64,000 nucleotides of DNA, taken from assembly GCA_932294295.1 (NCBI GenBank), contig OW028574.1, positions 13,836,215 to 13,900,214 on the forward strand. Direction: 5' to 3'. Below the pieces are notes generated by a model. It worked only from the letters and a program-made list of their open reading frames with translations. It was not told the DNA's origin and did no database searches. Every line of letters begins with the position of its first letter. Within the stretch, counting starts at the first letter, position 1. This document shows positions 43,327 through 57,000 of this stretch, in pieces. A program made the translations under genes and the position numbers. Origin of the DNA: Alitta virens (Eukaryota > Annelida > Polychaeta > Phyllodocida > Nereididae).

Positions 43327-43595
43327 TATACTATTAAGTAATTCATATAGGCTAGATGTATATATATAGTATAGAATAAGATAGATGGATGAGAAAGCAT
43401 ATAAAGCTGAAAATAGTACAATTGGCCGTTTTGGTAGGTGGCCGTTTTATCCTTTGGCCGTCTTGGTATGGTGGCTGTTTTTGCGATTGGCCGTCCTGGT
43501 ATATTGGCCGTTTTATATTTGGCCGTTTTGACCTGACCCCCATTGAACATAGATAAATTCTACACATTTTCATGAACAATTCTGTTTATAAGTAT

Positions 43596-43782
43596 AAATC
43601 CCATCCCTGTCGGTGAACGGCCGTGTGTATTGCTCATATAAATACACGGCGGCCGTGTATATTGTACAGTAAATACACGGCGGCCGTGTATATTGTACAG
43701 TAAATACACGGCGGCCGTGTATATTGTACAGTAAATACACGGGCCGTGTACAAACTTTGTTTATACACACGGCCCGTGCATA
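43596..43782 (+). repeat. 31-bp tandem repeat with palindromic GGCGGCCG core
   Basis: The unit AATACACGGCGGCCGTGTAT plus ATTGTACAGTA is repeated about four times between 43640 and 43745, with partial copies either side. CACGG...CCGTG makes each unit nearly palindromic. Confidence 0.9.
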
Positions 43783-45001
43783 TAGGCTCTTCCGGGTCCT
43801 TGACCATGTTGACTCCATCTCGACACCATCAACTGCATGATGTCAGTGATGAATTGGAACTTACCAACATCACAAGACAATGACACGTCATTGCATCGAT
43901 CTGGGATGGGAATCACTGTATGTATACAAACATTACAAACTGAAAGGTATACTTACAATGCCTCAAAGTAAGTTAAATCGTTCGAGCGCGCCCACGACTC
44001 GTCCGATCAGAAGCAACGGAAGTAAAATTCTAGACACTAGCACCAGCGCCCCCTAGTGTTTACAAAGTTAGCACTGCTGCGCCATCAGTCGATAAAGAGC
44101 GGAAACTGCCCACATGTTCACATGACGATTTTGCTGTTTGTGGTGCAATAAGTGTTTTATGGTGGAACCTGTGAAGTTGTGATGCACTCTGTAATACTTT
44201 TATAACATATAATGTATATGCAAGAGTTCATAGTCTTATGATTAGATCTTGGCTTTCACTAGTTACAGTACTGTGTCATTAACGTTCATGAGACAGACAT
44301 GGCACTGGCAGTTATATTGATAGATTAATCATTATACTTAATTGATAGAAATCAGACCTGTTTTGGCTGCTATGTGTGGAGACCCCATGTGATAGGCCCA
44401 TATATGCCTATGCAGATTGCAGTAATATTGGTGTCTTGGGAACAATCTGATTCTGAATTTCATCCCTTTAACCCCCAATACTTACTAACTAAGCAGTCGC
44501 TATTATTCATGGTTAGCTTCTAAAAAAAATAGGGTTTTTGTTTGTGCGTTGCCCCAACAATTCACCTTTTGTTATTAGTTGTGGTTTGCTTGTTGTATAT
44601 TTGCAGCTAGTGCAATCTACCAATCAGCGTCTGAGCGGACACTTGGCTGTGGGGAGCGGCTGTCAAATGCCTGCCCCCTTTACTTTGCATGAGTGGCCTG
44701 GCTGCAGACTTTGTTTTGGGCAATAAAATTGAGATATTATCATTGAAAGGCAGATATTGGCGGAAGAGAGGCTGTTTGGCATAAATTCCCCCGGTTCCTC
44801 AATAGCAGTGCGAATGGCAAAATAGAATTGTAAAAGGCAAATATTTGGGTGTAATTGTAATGAATATTCTGGGGCAAAAGGCGAATATTTGTGAAGGGCG
44901 TGTAACAACATGTCAGGTTTTTAAAATCATGTCTCAAAATTTTTGCAGAGGATTTTGTAAGATATGCAAATTATGTTATGTAAAATATTTTTTCTTCTCA
45001 G
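43783..45001. other. Region upstream of RPAP1
   Basis: The likely RPAP1 promoter lies here; GC content rises near 43970-44060 (CGTTCGAGCGCGCCC). An untranslated first exon is possible because the ATG exon begins after an acceptor at 45001. I cannot place the transcription start. Confidence 0.4.
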
Positions 45002-45007
45002 TGAATC

Positions 45008-48000
45008 ATGGAGACTTTGGAGAGACCCAAATGTGACGATACAGAGGAGGACTTGCTGCGTATGCAAGAAGAATTTTTGAAAGCCAAAGCTTCTTCTTCC
45101 GCTCAAGTCATTAAACCCAACAAGAAGGAGAAAAGTGATGGAGCCAAAGTAAAGTCAGCCAGTGAGTATTTCTGACATGATACAAATAGCATTCACAATG
45201 TTTAAAGTTAATTCAGAGAGTGTTCTCTGTAGTACTATAAATTCATTATTATCAGAGTTTTAATATAGTTCATAGTTATTTTCAGCAATCCACATGAGGT
45301 TGGGAAGAAACATTGGCTTCATTATCTTTGGTAATATGTGTATTTCAGGCCAAAAGAATCAGCCTCGCAGTGTTATAACAGAAATATTTGAGCAAGATGT
45401 ACATCATGTCCCTGTGTACTATCCAAGTGCTCCAGCAGTCGGTGGCTTTCCTGTAGCTACTCACCGAGGAAAATTTGAAGAGAATGAGAAACAGGTTAGT
45501 GTTTAATTTTACATTAGATTAAGAGCTACAATTAAAGTGTAGTACAAGGAGTGCTCAATATGATGTTTCAGGTTATTTGGAATGCATGTTATTAATAAGT
45601 GGGTGCTGAAGTTTTGTATCCTGATTAACTTTTGTATGTTTGCAGGACAGTAGTGCTGGCCCAGTCAAACGAAAAAGTCTTTTTGCAAGGCAATTGGAGA
45701 AACAGTCTGTTAACCAGTATGGAATTACACCTCAAACAACACAAAGGGTTCAACATATGCCAAACAGTAAGAGACTGGAGCCAATTGCTATGGAGGTGGT
45801 TGAATCATTACCACCAAGCGCAGAATCATTAGGTTTGTTTGAATTGTATATTCTCCCGTTAGGATACAGTGTTCCAGCTATCAATTAATTTGGGCATGGC
45901 GTACCAAGAATTCTGGGCACCTATATGGGGTAATACTGCTGATGTTGTTAGTAGAAAAAAAAAAAGGTCTTTACTTATTACATGGTGCTGATGAGGAAGG
46001 GTATGGCGCGAGGATAATCGGGCAAGGTGCGGTGCCATCCTCAAATCGCCTAGCTGGAACACAGGGATATTGCTTAAAATTATTGTTCAAAAGTACTACA
46101 ATTACTTGACATACTGAGGTTTTTGATAAGGAATGAATATTTTCTACATGTTACATATTGTCCCCAAGGATATCATGTTGTAAGCTGTAGTGCCCTTGAT
46201 TTGTGATAAGACCTCTGTGTTGATTGACTAATGGTCTGTGGTAGTCTCCTACACAGACCTCTGCCACTAGGGGGCGTTTAGCGAAGGGCAACAGCCCTGA
46301 GTGTCTGTCAGATGTTGGGAGAAGCAATAATCCTGGTGGGGGAGCAAGGCATTTGACTGTGTGTAACAGTTTCTATCAATCATTAGAGTCCAAAACTGCG
46401 GCAATCCATGCTTAACAGCCCTAAATAATGCCAGATTTGGCAATATTAAAATAATTATTTTGTTCGCCGCTATGTTGAATCCAACGGTCGCAGTAATTGA
46501 CCTAGTTTTAGCAACGAGCAAGATCATATAATCTGAGTCTATGGTGCACGTAAGGAATAGATGATAAAAATGGTCCATGTTACGTTTTATGTGAAGTATA
46601 GATTGTAGGTGTCATCATTGATTTTCTTCAGTGTAGATAGTACTAGATACAAAGAACTTGGTATGTTCAATACACTATAATTTCACTCTTCCGTCATACA
46701 ATATATATAGTGCTTAAAACATTTATCAATGACCGGTTAATCATGATGCATTCTATTTAGGGAGTGGTGGTTTTGTTGCACCTTTGCTGGTTTCTGGACA
46801 AGGTTTAGGAGGAGCTAATCCTTCTACTGAAGTTTTAAGAATTCATGAGGAAAATGTTCAACGATTAGAAGCCCTGGACACCACAACTATTCTAAAGGAA
46901 CAGAAGGAATTACTTGAAACATTGGGTAAGTGTCATGCACACCATTTTACAATTAAATTACCAGGGTGACAAGAGTTTTAAAGCGAACACTGGGTTGGTT
47001 TGAACAGAATGAGAAATCATGTGTGGGACAAATTACTAGACTCCCATACTCTTCGGCTTTTGCAAGAGTTTGGAACATTGTATATGTATTGTACAATTAG
47101 TCTTAGATGCTGCCTGCAGTTATGCCCTCCTGGTGTTTCTATTTCAATTCTCTCTGAGTGATTGCAAAAGAAAATTTTTTGTAGTTCTCATCTTGATTGT
47201 TTGTTATGTTATGGTAAACTGAATATTATTTCAGTGTCAAGCAATAGGGCTTATCAGTTCTCGTGTGACCTTGTACCTGAACTACTAATACAATACATGA
47301 AGTCACGACAGCCCAATTGTGGACGACGTCATCTAGTATTATGTGATAGTGATGTCATGTATTGTACCAGTATTTCCAGGTACAAAAGTCACACGAGAAC
47401 TGACCAGCCCTATTTTATTCTGTTTTCATTTGTAAGGAAAATATTATTCTTTCAGATCCTGGTATAGTTGCCTTTCTCAAAAATCGCAGAGCAGCTGCCC
47501 CTGTGCAGCAGTCCGTTTCTCAAAACCAGGCGAAGGGAGATGCTGTGGAAATTTCAACACCTGAAGGTGATATTTTATAATCTTGATCAAACAAATGCAT
47601 GTTGGCGTAATGAAATTATTTACTAAGTTTTAAGTGCTTTGATAGCAGGATTTTCGAATATTCATCTTGTTTCAGAAGCAATAGAGACATCTGATACCAC
47701 AATGAGTGTGGATGAATTACCAGTAAAACCTTTGCCCGAGTTTGTCAATATGGATCAGGTTGAGCCACAGAAACTTGAGTGGATGAAAGAGTTGCCTCAA
47801 CCTCCAAAGCCTGATGATCCAAAGGTAGGACAGAACATTGTGAACGATACAATTTACTGAGACCAGATTTTGATGTAGAATGTACAAGTGATGTTTAACA
47901 ATCTGGTGTTTCATGCAATCTTAGACCGGGAAACCAGCAAGGTTTGACTTTAAAGGGAATCTTGTGAGGGAAGATGTAGACTTGCCAACTCACATTGGAC

Positions 48001-51000
48001 TGCATCACCATGGAAAGGAACCTGAGGTATCTTATTTTGTACACTATTTAATTGAAAGACTGACATAATTTGTCACAATAGAGTCTTTTCACTAAGCAGC
48101 CCTAAATTTCAGACATAGTAGGTCATAACTGATTCCATAAATATAATTTTCTCAGGGAAAAAGCAGAAATCTATTGAATGATAAGATGTCAAATATACAT
48201 TAAAATGAACTTAAAATGCTGCTGCTAGAATGCAGTGTGCTTCTGCCAATCAGAATCAAGGGCGGGAACTTTTTCAGCAAATAGAATTGCCGTATTCTGT
48301 CATAGCCACCTGGTGGAAATCTAGAGAACCTTTCCGTGAAAATCTACTATTCACTGTTTACAGTTTCTCTGGCAGACTAAACGTTGATGCATTACTGTTG
48401 ATTTATTGTAGCGTGCTGGCTACAGTCTTGAAGAGCTTTTCTTGTTAGCCAGAAGTGCCAACATGCAGCAGAGAGTGGTCGCCCTAGACACAATTGGCAA
48501 TATCATACGAAACGTAAGTGTCCTGCGAAGTTATTGACAGCATATTCATAATTTTATAAAGAACATTTTTTATTATTATTATCATTTATTTCGTATAAGT
48601 ATATACAAATGTAAAAGTGTAAAAAACCGTAAAAAAAAAAAAGTTAAAAAAAAAATTGTCACATCCCAGATTTCTGTTATTAGGTTTTACCCATTACCAA
48701 TCAACAGTTGTCTAGTTATTGCGTGTATGCATAATGAATGAAATGTTTTGTTTCAGGCAAAGAGCGGTGTCTTTTTTGAGGCAGTTTCGAGACCAATTTT
48801 CCCTGCTCTTTTGGACGGTGGATTGATGTTCATTCTAAGGTGGGCGATTGATGACTCCATGGACACTGCTTTAGGGGCAGCTGTGCACTGTTTGAGGGAA
48901 ACCATTTGTCTTGATCAGGATGATGTAAGTGTTGTTTGTGTCAATTCTCGCTTTAAAAAGTATCCTGCAGTACTAATGTGTTTTAGTTAAAAAATAATTG
49001 GTTCAATAAAAAAATAATTACGAAATTTGTAAATGTTATTGTGATGTCCGTTGATGATAAACTAAAGGGTAATATTATATTTAGTTACCATCAGCAATTT
49101 AGACTGATTTAAAGTTGTTCCTGAACTTCTCCAATCAATTTCCTCTTCATTCATTAAGCCTTTGCTGCTAACTGTTGAATCACTGCTAAAATGCCAATTA
49201 AAGTACAGAGCCTCTTACACCAATCACACTAAGATATTCAAGATCTATGTTGATTCAATGTTTGTGTGCACCATGTAGCAATGCAAGTACTCTTTCGCTG
49301 CATGCTAAATTTTTAATTGTGTCCATTTCAGGTTGGTCTTGATCATGTCTTTGACTGGTATCAAGGTCATATTGTTGGGGAGGCTGTGGGAAGCAGGATC
49401 ATGGTTGATGATGAGGGTGAAGGGGATGTAATGCCCCCTAGTGATAGTGACCTCATTCAGTATGACATAGTCAAGGTTGGTATTTTGAATTTCTGTTTTT
49501 TTTTTAAGGATTAAATAATATCTTACACTTCAAATACATGTGGATTATATTTGCTCTGTTGACCTCTAGGGATTGCTGAACATGAAGATTTTGGAAAGAT
49601 TGCGATACATCCTTGAAGTTTGGCGACCACAAGCATCAATTGTTCTGGATATTCTTTGCATCCTCCACAGAATTGCAAGACATTCAACTGAATCTGCTTA
49701 TGCTGTATGTTGTTATATTTGTACAATACATTTATTGGTAGTTGCCAAAAAATTTCCAATTAGAATGAGATAAAATTAGTTTATTGAATTGTATCAGACC
49801 AGGTTTTATTTTTAAGGTTGTCCAGTGTCCAAGGTTATTAGGCTGCATTTTCAATGAATTTTTGCCTACAGCTTGGGAACATTTAGGTAGGTTGCCCGAT
49901 GATGTTACATGACAAACGGTTTAAGAGTGGGTGATCGGACCCGTACTACCAATCACAGTGTAATTCTTAAATATTTTGCACATTTAGATCCATCCCACAG
50001 GATGTCTACAGCTCATGGGTTCCCAGTAGCTGCTGCAATGAAGTTAGCAAGACTGGTCTCATCTGCTGGGAAAAATATGGCTGCCATTTTGGTAAGTTGC
50101 CTTAATTAATATATTGCAAATACATATGATTTGTTGCATACAGATTTCTTTAGGGTATTCTAAAGAATTTTATTACAGTATCACTTGTTTCAATTCAGAC
50201 ATCGAAGTACAATCTGATGACCATAATTGGTCGATATATCTCAGAACCGGCCACTGATCTTCGTCTTGTTCCATCGGAAGCTTGGAACTTGCAGCAAGAA
50301 AGCTGGCGAACCTGGACTGTCCTTCTTACATATGGTTTAGCGGCCAGTTCTGTGAGGTGAGTTGTGTATTACTGTGTGCTTGAATGACTTGTATGCATGT
50401 TTTTTTGTCAGTTCTTTGTATGCAAACAAAGCATAGCAGTTCACTTTTTCTGAGATTATTTTTGTTTCTTCATTAAATATCACTGATTACTTTTCTTTCA
50501 GTGAGCTGTACCCAGTTATAGGAAAACATTTACAGTTTATAAATAAACTAAACACAAATTCCCCAGAACAAGAATTGCAACTTGGCGGTGCAGTTCTGAA
50601 GATGTTGGAAACGTCTGTGTGTCTGGCTGCCATGGCGACTAACATGCATTCTGAATATGCTCACAAGTAAGAAATATCTCTTTTCAAAAGATAATCATTA
50701 TTGTATTGGATGCAGTTTATTTGATCAATAGGTTTAAAATTTATATCAACATTGTGATGGAGGCTGAATTTCAAACTAGATGTGTTTAGAGTTTCTTTGT
50801 TTTTTCTTTTTCTTTTAATGTAGAAAGACTTGGAATGAAGAGAGTAATGCTACTGAACTTGCTCTTCCTGATCTTCACTGGAGCCAAATAAATGGCCTCA
50901 TGGCGCCTGTCACTCAGTGTTTACTGACGTGGTTGCCTCTTTTAGCACAACCTTATCCGCAAAAGGTATAGTGAATATTAGTGATGCTGTAGGTTTCTGC

Positions 51001-54000
51001 ATCTTGTGTTGCCTTTTAATCTATCAAGCTTTGGTTTTTCTGTTTAAATGAATATAAAATTATGAATGCTGCAGATCACCAAAGTTCATGTAATTTTTTC
51101 CTTCCAGAATATCAGTCTGATTATTCCAACGGGATGCTTGAATGTCTTGGCCAGTTACCTCGTAAAGGTCAAAAACCAGGTCAGTAAACTGATAATTGTG
51201 TGTTGGTGTGAAATATTTTTACTGGCGGGATTTCTTCGGTAATAATTTGTTATCGTGTTTTTAGCCAGGGTATGATGCCCTTCAGTGTATATCGGAAATT
51301 GAGGGGCTGGCATCAACTATAAAGACGGTGATCGCAGCTCATCCTTTCCAGTGGATTCTCTCTGCCTCCAGGTGAGTTGTTGTTAATAATTCATAGCTAT
51401 TCATACAGATTTGAAAATGTACCTTAATCAGTCTTTAATTATCATTAATTTTCAAACATTCCATCTCATTCATTTATTAAGTTGTTAAAAACAATAGGAT
51501 GTTCAAAATGGTCTTGGAGAATTATGCCTGAAAACCTTACTGCAATTATTTTAGAAATTATTCCATGCTATTATGGGATGGGAAACTGAAGAGAGGAGAA
51601 GAAGTCCCCAGTCTGCCTGAATCGGGAAGCATATTATGCAAACAAGCTGAGCAATGTCCAATTCTCAACCCAAACAACACCACTGCATTTTGCACAGCTC
51701 TTACAAGACTGATGTTGTCAATGGCTAGCATTCACAAAGATATTCCACCACAGGTAATCTTAATTGCACTATTAAAAATGGCTGTCTATACCATGTTATG
51801 ATGATCACAGACAGGGTTTCTAGGTCATCAAGAACTCAGACAAAACCTATGATGTTCGATTTTTTGATTTTCGAGTCAGGTAATTTGAGAAAATAACTCA
51901 AAAAAATTAAAACTGGGATTCTGAAGTGAATCAGATGAGAATTATACATTATATATAGATTTTATTGACATGTAAAATATCATAAATGATACATATGTCA
52001 TTCAGTTAAAAGATAACATGAAAGAGACATTAATGTAAGTACAGAAAGCAATAAAATTTCAATAATCAAGGTTCCAGCCACCAAGTTAACTTATAATACG
52101 TGTTTAAAATCCACATACACAATAGAAAAAAATACAAGCCGCTAATAAAAACATTTCACTCTCAAAGTCCAAAACATGACAAGCACATCATAACTAATAA
52201 ACTAATAAACTAAATTAATAACTGTGTGGATACAGGAGATGGTTTTCTCTACACATCAGCTTGAAGGAGAAACTTTCCTAAACTAATTAATAACTCAGGT
52301 TCCTTGTTTGTCATTATTGCTGTAAACTTAGTTATATCATCTAGAGACAAGAAGTTGTTAATAAATTTAGTTGCATTCAAAAAAAGGTTAACACGGTGTT
52401 GCTCATTACCAGGACAGACAATCAAACAGTGAATTTCGTCTTCTACAAAGTTTAACGTACACTTTTCACATATTCTATTTGGAGCAGGAATTATTGGTTT
52501 ATGGTGTCGACCTGTTTCAATCTTCAGGCTATGTGAACTTGTCCTAAATCTAGCTATTTTAGTTAACACTTTGCGAATTTGTTGCAATTCAAGATAAGGT
52601 TCTATTCTACAATCAGTTTTAAATAGTTTATATGTCCTAAGTTTTGGTTGTTGTGAACTGTCATTTATTGCATTTATAAGTCGCTCATGTTCGGCTTCAT
52701 AGAGTCTTAGTTTCACTGTGTTAGAGATATTATCAATGTCAAAGTTTCTGAGGTTACTAATATCATATTCAATGTTGCAGTTATTTAATACATGACACAC
52801 TTTACTGAACCAGTTATTTCCATTTACTGCATTCACATAAATTTCCTTCTGAAAATTTAAACATTTCTTAAGTAAACTGTCATCAGGTGCTCTTTCCAAT
52901 CTTATCCAGTAATTCACCATTCTAATTTTCTGTCTGACATGCAATGGGAATCTACCTGTTTCACCATAGACTGCTAAAGATGGTGTTTGTTTTCTAACTC
53001 CTAATATGTTTTTAAGATATGCAAGTTGCAAATTTTCTAATTCAGGCATAGATTTTTCACTTGTCCATATTTCACTATTGTACTCCAGGATAGGTAAAAT
53101 ATAGGTATCAAACATTCGAAGAGATAGCATGGGATCGATTTTTCCTAATGCTTGTTTTGAATCACCTTGCAGTGCAAAGAGCGCTTTATGAGCTTGTGTT
53201 GAGAGGTATTCCGTCATCTTGCTATGTATTCTACGCTTATTAGTAAGCATATGGCCAAGATATTTGAAGCTGTCAACATTTACTAGTTTTTCCCCATTAC
53301 AGAAGAAGGTGCTTATTGCTTTGTTACCAATCTGCATCACTTTGGTTTTACTAACATTTACAATAAGGTGCCATTTTTTACAGTAATTATGAAGTGAATT
53401 TATACTATTTTGCATGCAATTAGGAGAATCAGCTACAAGTGCGATGTCATCGGCATACAATATATGTGTAAGAGTAAAATCACCTAATGTTATTCCATCT
53501 GATTTTTCAAGATGATCGGGTAGATCTGACATAAATTCATTGAATAATTTTGGGCTGAGGATTCCACCTTGTAATACCCCACATTTGCTGTCAATAGAAC
53601 CACCGGTATTACCACCTTGGTTTACTCTTGCTTTTGCCTTATCATACATACTAATGATAACCTTGAGCATTTTGTCACCAATATTCTGCTGCATCAATTT
53701 GTAGTACAAAGCATTTCTATTAATGTAATCGAATGCTTTAGTAAAATCAACAAAGCACAAGTATACAGGTTTTCGCATTGCTTGTTGGTAACTTATAACT
53801 GTGTCAAGAACAAAGACACAGTCAGTAGTGCTTGACCCAGGGGTGAACCCAAACTGACAAGGATCATCAAGATTTAGAGCCTCATTTTTAAAGTATAATC
53901 TGCTATTTAGGATTGAGTCAAAAATCTTACCCATTACTACATTTACAGTTATTTTTCTATAGTTATCAGGATCTGTGCGGTTACCTTTTTTATGTAAAGC

Positions 54001-57000
54001 ATTAATAAGCCCTTCTGACCACTGAGATGGGTATTCACCTTTATCAAAAATGTGGTTGAATACAGCACAAAATGGTGTTATAAGATTTTCACCAGCATAT
54101 TTATAGAATTCTGCGGGTATCCCATCAATGCCAGCCGCTTTATTATTTTTGAGTCTCCTGAAATGCAGGGCGACCTCTTCTTCAGTTATTACATTATCAC
54201 AAATATGAGTAGATAGTTCACTACTGCAGCTATAACCGGAATTTTGCACAGCATTAACTATGTGTGCCATATTTTCAGTGTCAAAATAGTCACGCTCTGG
54301 TGGAAGCGATTGTTGTTTAAAGTAGTTATGAAAGGTATCTAAGTCTGGGCAGTTAACTTGGATTTTTCCAACAGATTTTAATTTATTCCAATACTTCCAG
54401 CAATCTGCTTGATTTTTACCCATGAGAGTTTGCATTTCCTTTCTATTATTTCCTTGAAATTTTCTTTTTTTCTTTTGAGTTACTCGTTTGTAATATCTGT
54501 GCATAATACCATATTGCATTTTATTTTGATCCAGGGCTAAATCATTCTGTTTAGCAAAGTCATTCAAAGATTTTCTGAGATTTTTACACTCACTATCAAA
54601 CCATTTATTAGTAGGAAAAGTGCTTTTTGCAGATTTAGATTTCTTTTTCTCAAACGTTGGCCGTATTCTATCAGTTAAGTATTGGTATACAGTATCTATG
54701 ACCACATCTGTATCATAGTCTGACTCAATATCACAGCATAGCTTATACAGTGTGTTCTTGGCATTTTCATTGTCAAAATTAGAGAGGTATTCTTCAGTTT
54801 TACTCTTGTCAAATACATACTTGAATGTTCTGGTCTGCCGACTATTTTTAGTCTGTTTATTTATTTTTGGTACTTTGGGAAAGTTAAAAGAAAAGTTAAG
54901 TGGAGTATGGTCAGACTCAGTAAGCTTATCATTTACAACAAACTCATGAAGGCAATTATACGCTGGTTCACTACAAAGCAAATAGTCAACAACACTTTGT
55001 CCCATAGGAGTATGACAGGTAAATCGATCGGTTATACTTTCCTCAAAGAATCCATTCATTATTCTAATACTGCTTGCCCTACATAAGTTAATGAGATCCT
55101 TTCCAAAGGCGTTTACCTTCTTATCTCTACACAGTCTGTGCTTAAGGGACCATTTGTGTTGCATTGTAGTTGCAACACGAGATACAGTGCCTAAGTCAGA
55201 GATGAGAGAAGAATTTTTTCCATTTACAGGTTCTTCAAAATCATTCATATCACCTGTCCGGCTATTAAAATCACCACAAATAGAAACAAAGGGTGTTCTA
55301 TCTAGAAAACATGCAAGATCCTCCCTCAATTCATTCAGCACATCCTTTCCATATCTACTATTCAAATAGATCATGCTACCCTCAGGGGGAATATAGGCAC
55401 CACCAATAATAATTTCATGAGTTGATCCCCTAATTTTCAGCCATATAGCATGTTCACTTGCTTTTTCGATAGCTACAGCTTTTGACTCAAAAATATCTGA
55501 CTTAATCAATACGGCTATGCCGCCAGATGGCCTCCTAGCTCTAGGGTGTCTGTACTTTCTTTCATAATGGAAGTAGTGGTACCCTTCCATTTGTGGGTCA
55601 AAGGTATCTGATTTCATGGTTTCATACAGGAAGATGACATCATAACAGGTAAACATATTTCTAATCTCCTCTAACTCTAATTTTTGACCAATGCCCTGAA
55701 TGTTCCATGAAATTATTTTGAGAAAATTATCATTTGAGCCTTTGTTACTGTTCCAAAATCTAGATTTTTCATTGAACATTTGAGTCATATCGTGAATTAA
55801 GTTTATGTCTGAGTGTGTAATTGTATCTACAACAATCTTAGTATTAATGTCAGAACCATCCCCCACATCCACACAGTCATCAACGAAAAGATCTATCACA
55901 GGTTCAACATTACTAAAATCAGATGGCATAAAAATATTACAGTCATACATTGCCATTGAGTTTGAAATAGTCATATTTACAGGAGGCAATTGCAGCTGGA
56001 ACCTATTTACGTAAAAACCTTCTTGACAGCACAAGACACATTAAAGCAGAGTCTCTCTCTGGCTGTGCGACTGAGGTTGAAGTTTGCAATTCCTGTTGGG
56101 AGATACAGTTCTATTTGTTCAAGTCAATTTTGGTCATTTCCCTGCTATACTATAAATTTTGGCCTAGGGAATTTTGATGTTTTCTTAAGAATCATGAAGT
56201 GCTGGGAGTCCTGATAAAGTAAATGCCAATCAGGCGCATTTGATAATTTTCCGTTCAAAATATTTTATACAATTATTATCATCATAGTACAATGCATGAT
56301 AGTATCATCATTTGCATTATGCCATTTATGCTGACATTTCAATAATATTTGTACATTTTAAACCTATTGTATATGAACTTAATTTTGTATTTTTTCATCA
56401 GATATTCAGTATTTTACTGAAAAATGAGGAGGTGGTTCTATATGTCCAGAAATGTTGTCAATCTCAAGCTCTGTTGAATGCGGAGAATTATTTTGCCAAG
56501 TTTGACAATCTCCTGTGTTTTCAATTGATTAGCATGGCCCAATGTCAGGTAAGTGTGTCATTTTGCTGTATTTAAGGTATGACAAAAAACATGAAATAGT
56601 TTTCCAGTGTATTTCTGTTTGTAATACTGATTGTTTTCACAGGGAGTAGAGTGTGACAGAGTGTTGTACCACCATTGTGCGCTTAGCTTGCTTGGTCACC
56701 TTCAACCTGGGGATGAACATCTTGGTCATCATCTGTTATCAGCTGTAATTTTCAACAAAGATTTTGTCAGGTAAATGCATATGTCATACATAAACTGGTG
56801 GTATACTTTGTAAACTTGACGAAGTTGAGTTCAAATGGACCTCCTGATTCAATAAGAGTCAGACAAAGTTTGGACTTCTACAAAGATTTGTAGAATAAAT
56901 TGGCAATTTAAATTGTTCTGATGAATTTGGTTGTGTTGTTTCAAAATTGATGTCGGGACTTTTGATTCTTCAAGGTTTACTGTATATGGCTCGCAAATCC

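Larger units (their letters stand above)
37174..43539. mobile_element. MULE-like element, 9-bp target duplication, carrying a nested transposon
   Basis: The ends GGAGTAGAGTCAAAACGGCC (37174) and, inverted, GGGGTCAGGTCAAAACGGCC (ending 43539) match at 16 of 20 bases. The direct repeat CCATTGAAC flanks both sides (37165-37173, 43540-43548). Arrays of AACGGCCA-type units in opposite orientation fill both subterminal regions (37186-37296 and 43422-43531). The 9-bp duplication and GGG-type ends resemble Mutator-like elements. Without the inner insertion it would be about 1.6 kb and non-autonomous. Confidence 0.7.

Noticed and set aside
43640..43745. CRISPR-like repeat array
   Set aside because: Units are contiguous and identical throughout, without unique spacers, in an animal genome; it is a tandem satellite.
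55990..56214. Possible extra RPAP1 exon at the LINE 5' side
   Set aside because: The plus-strand frame overlaps the LINE start and has no clear acceptor; I could not match it to RPAP1.
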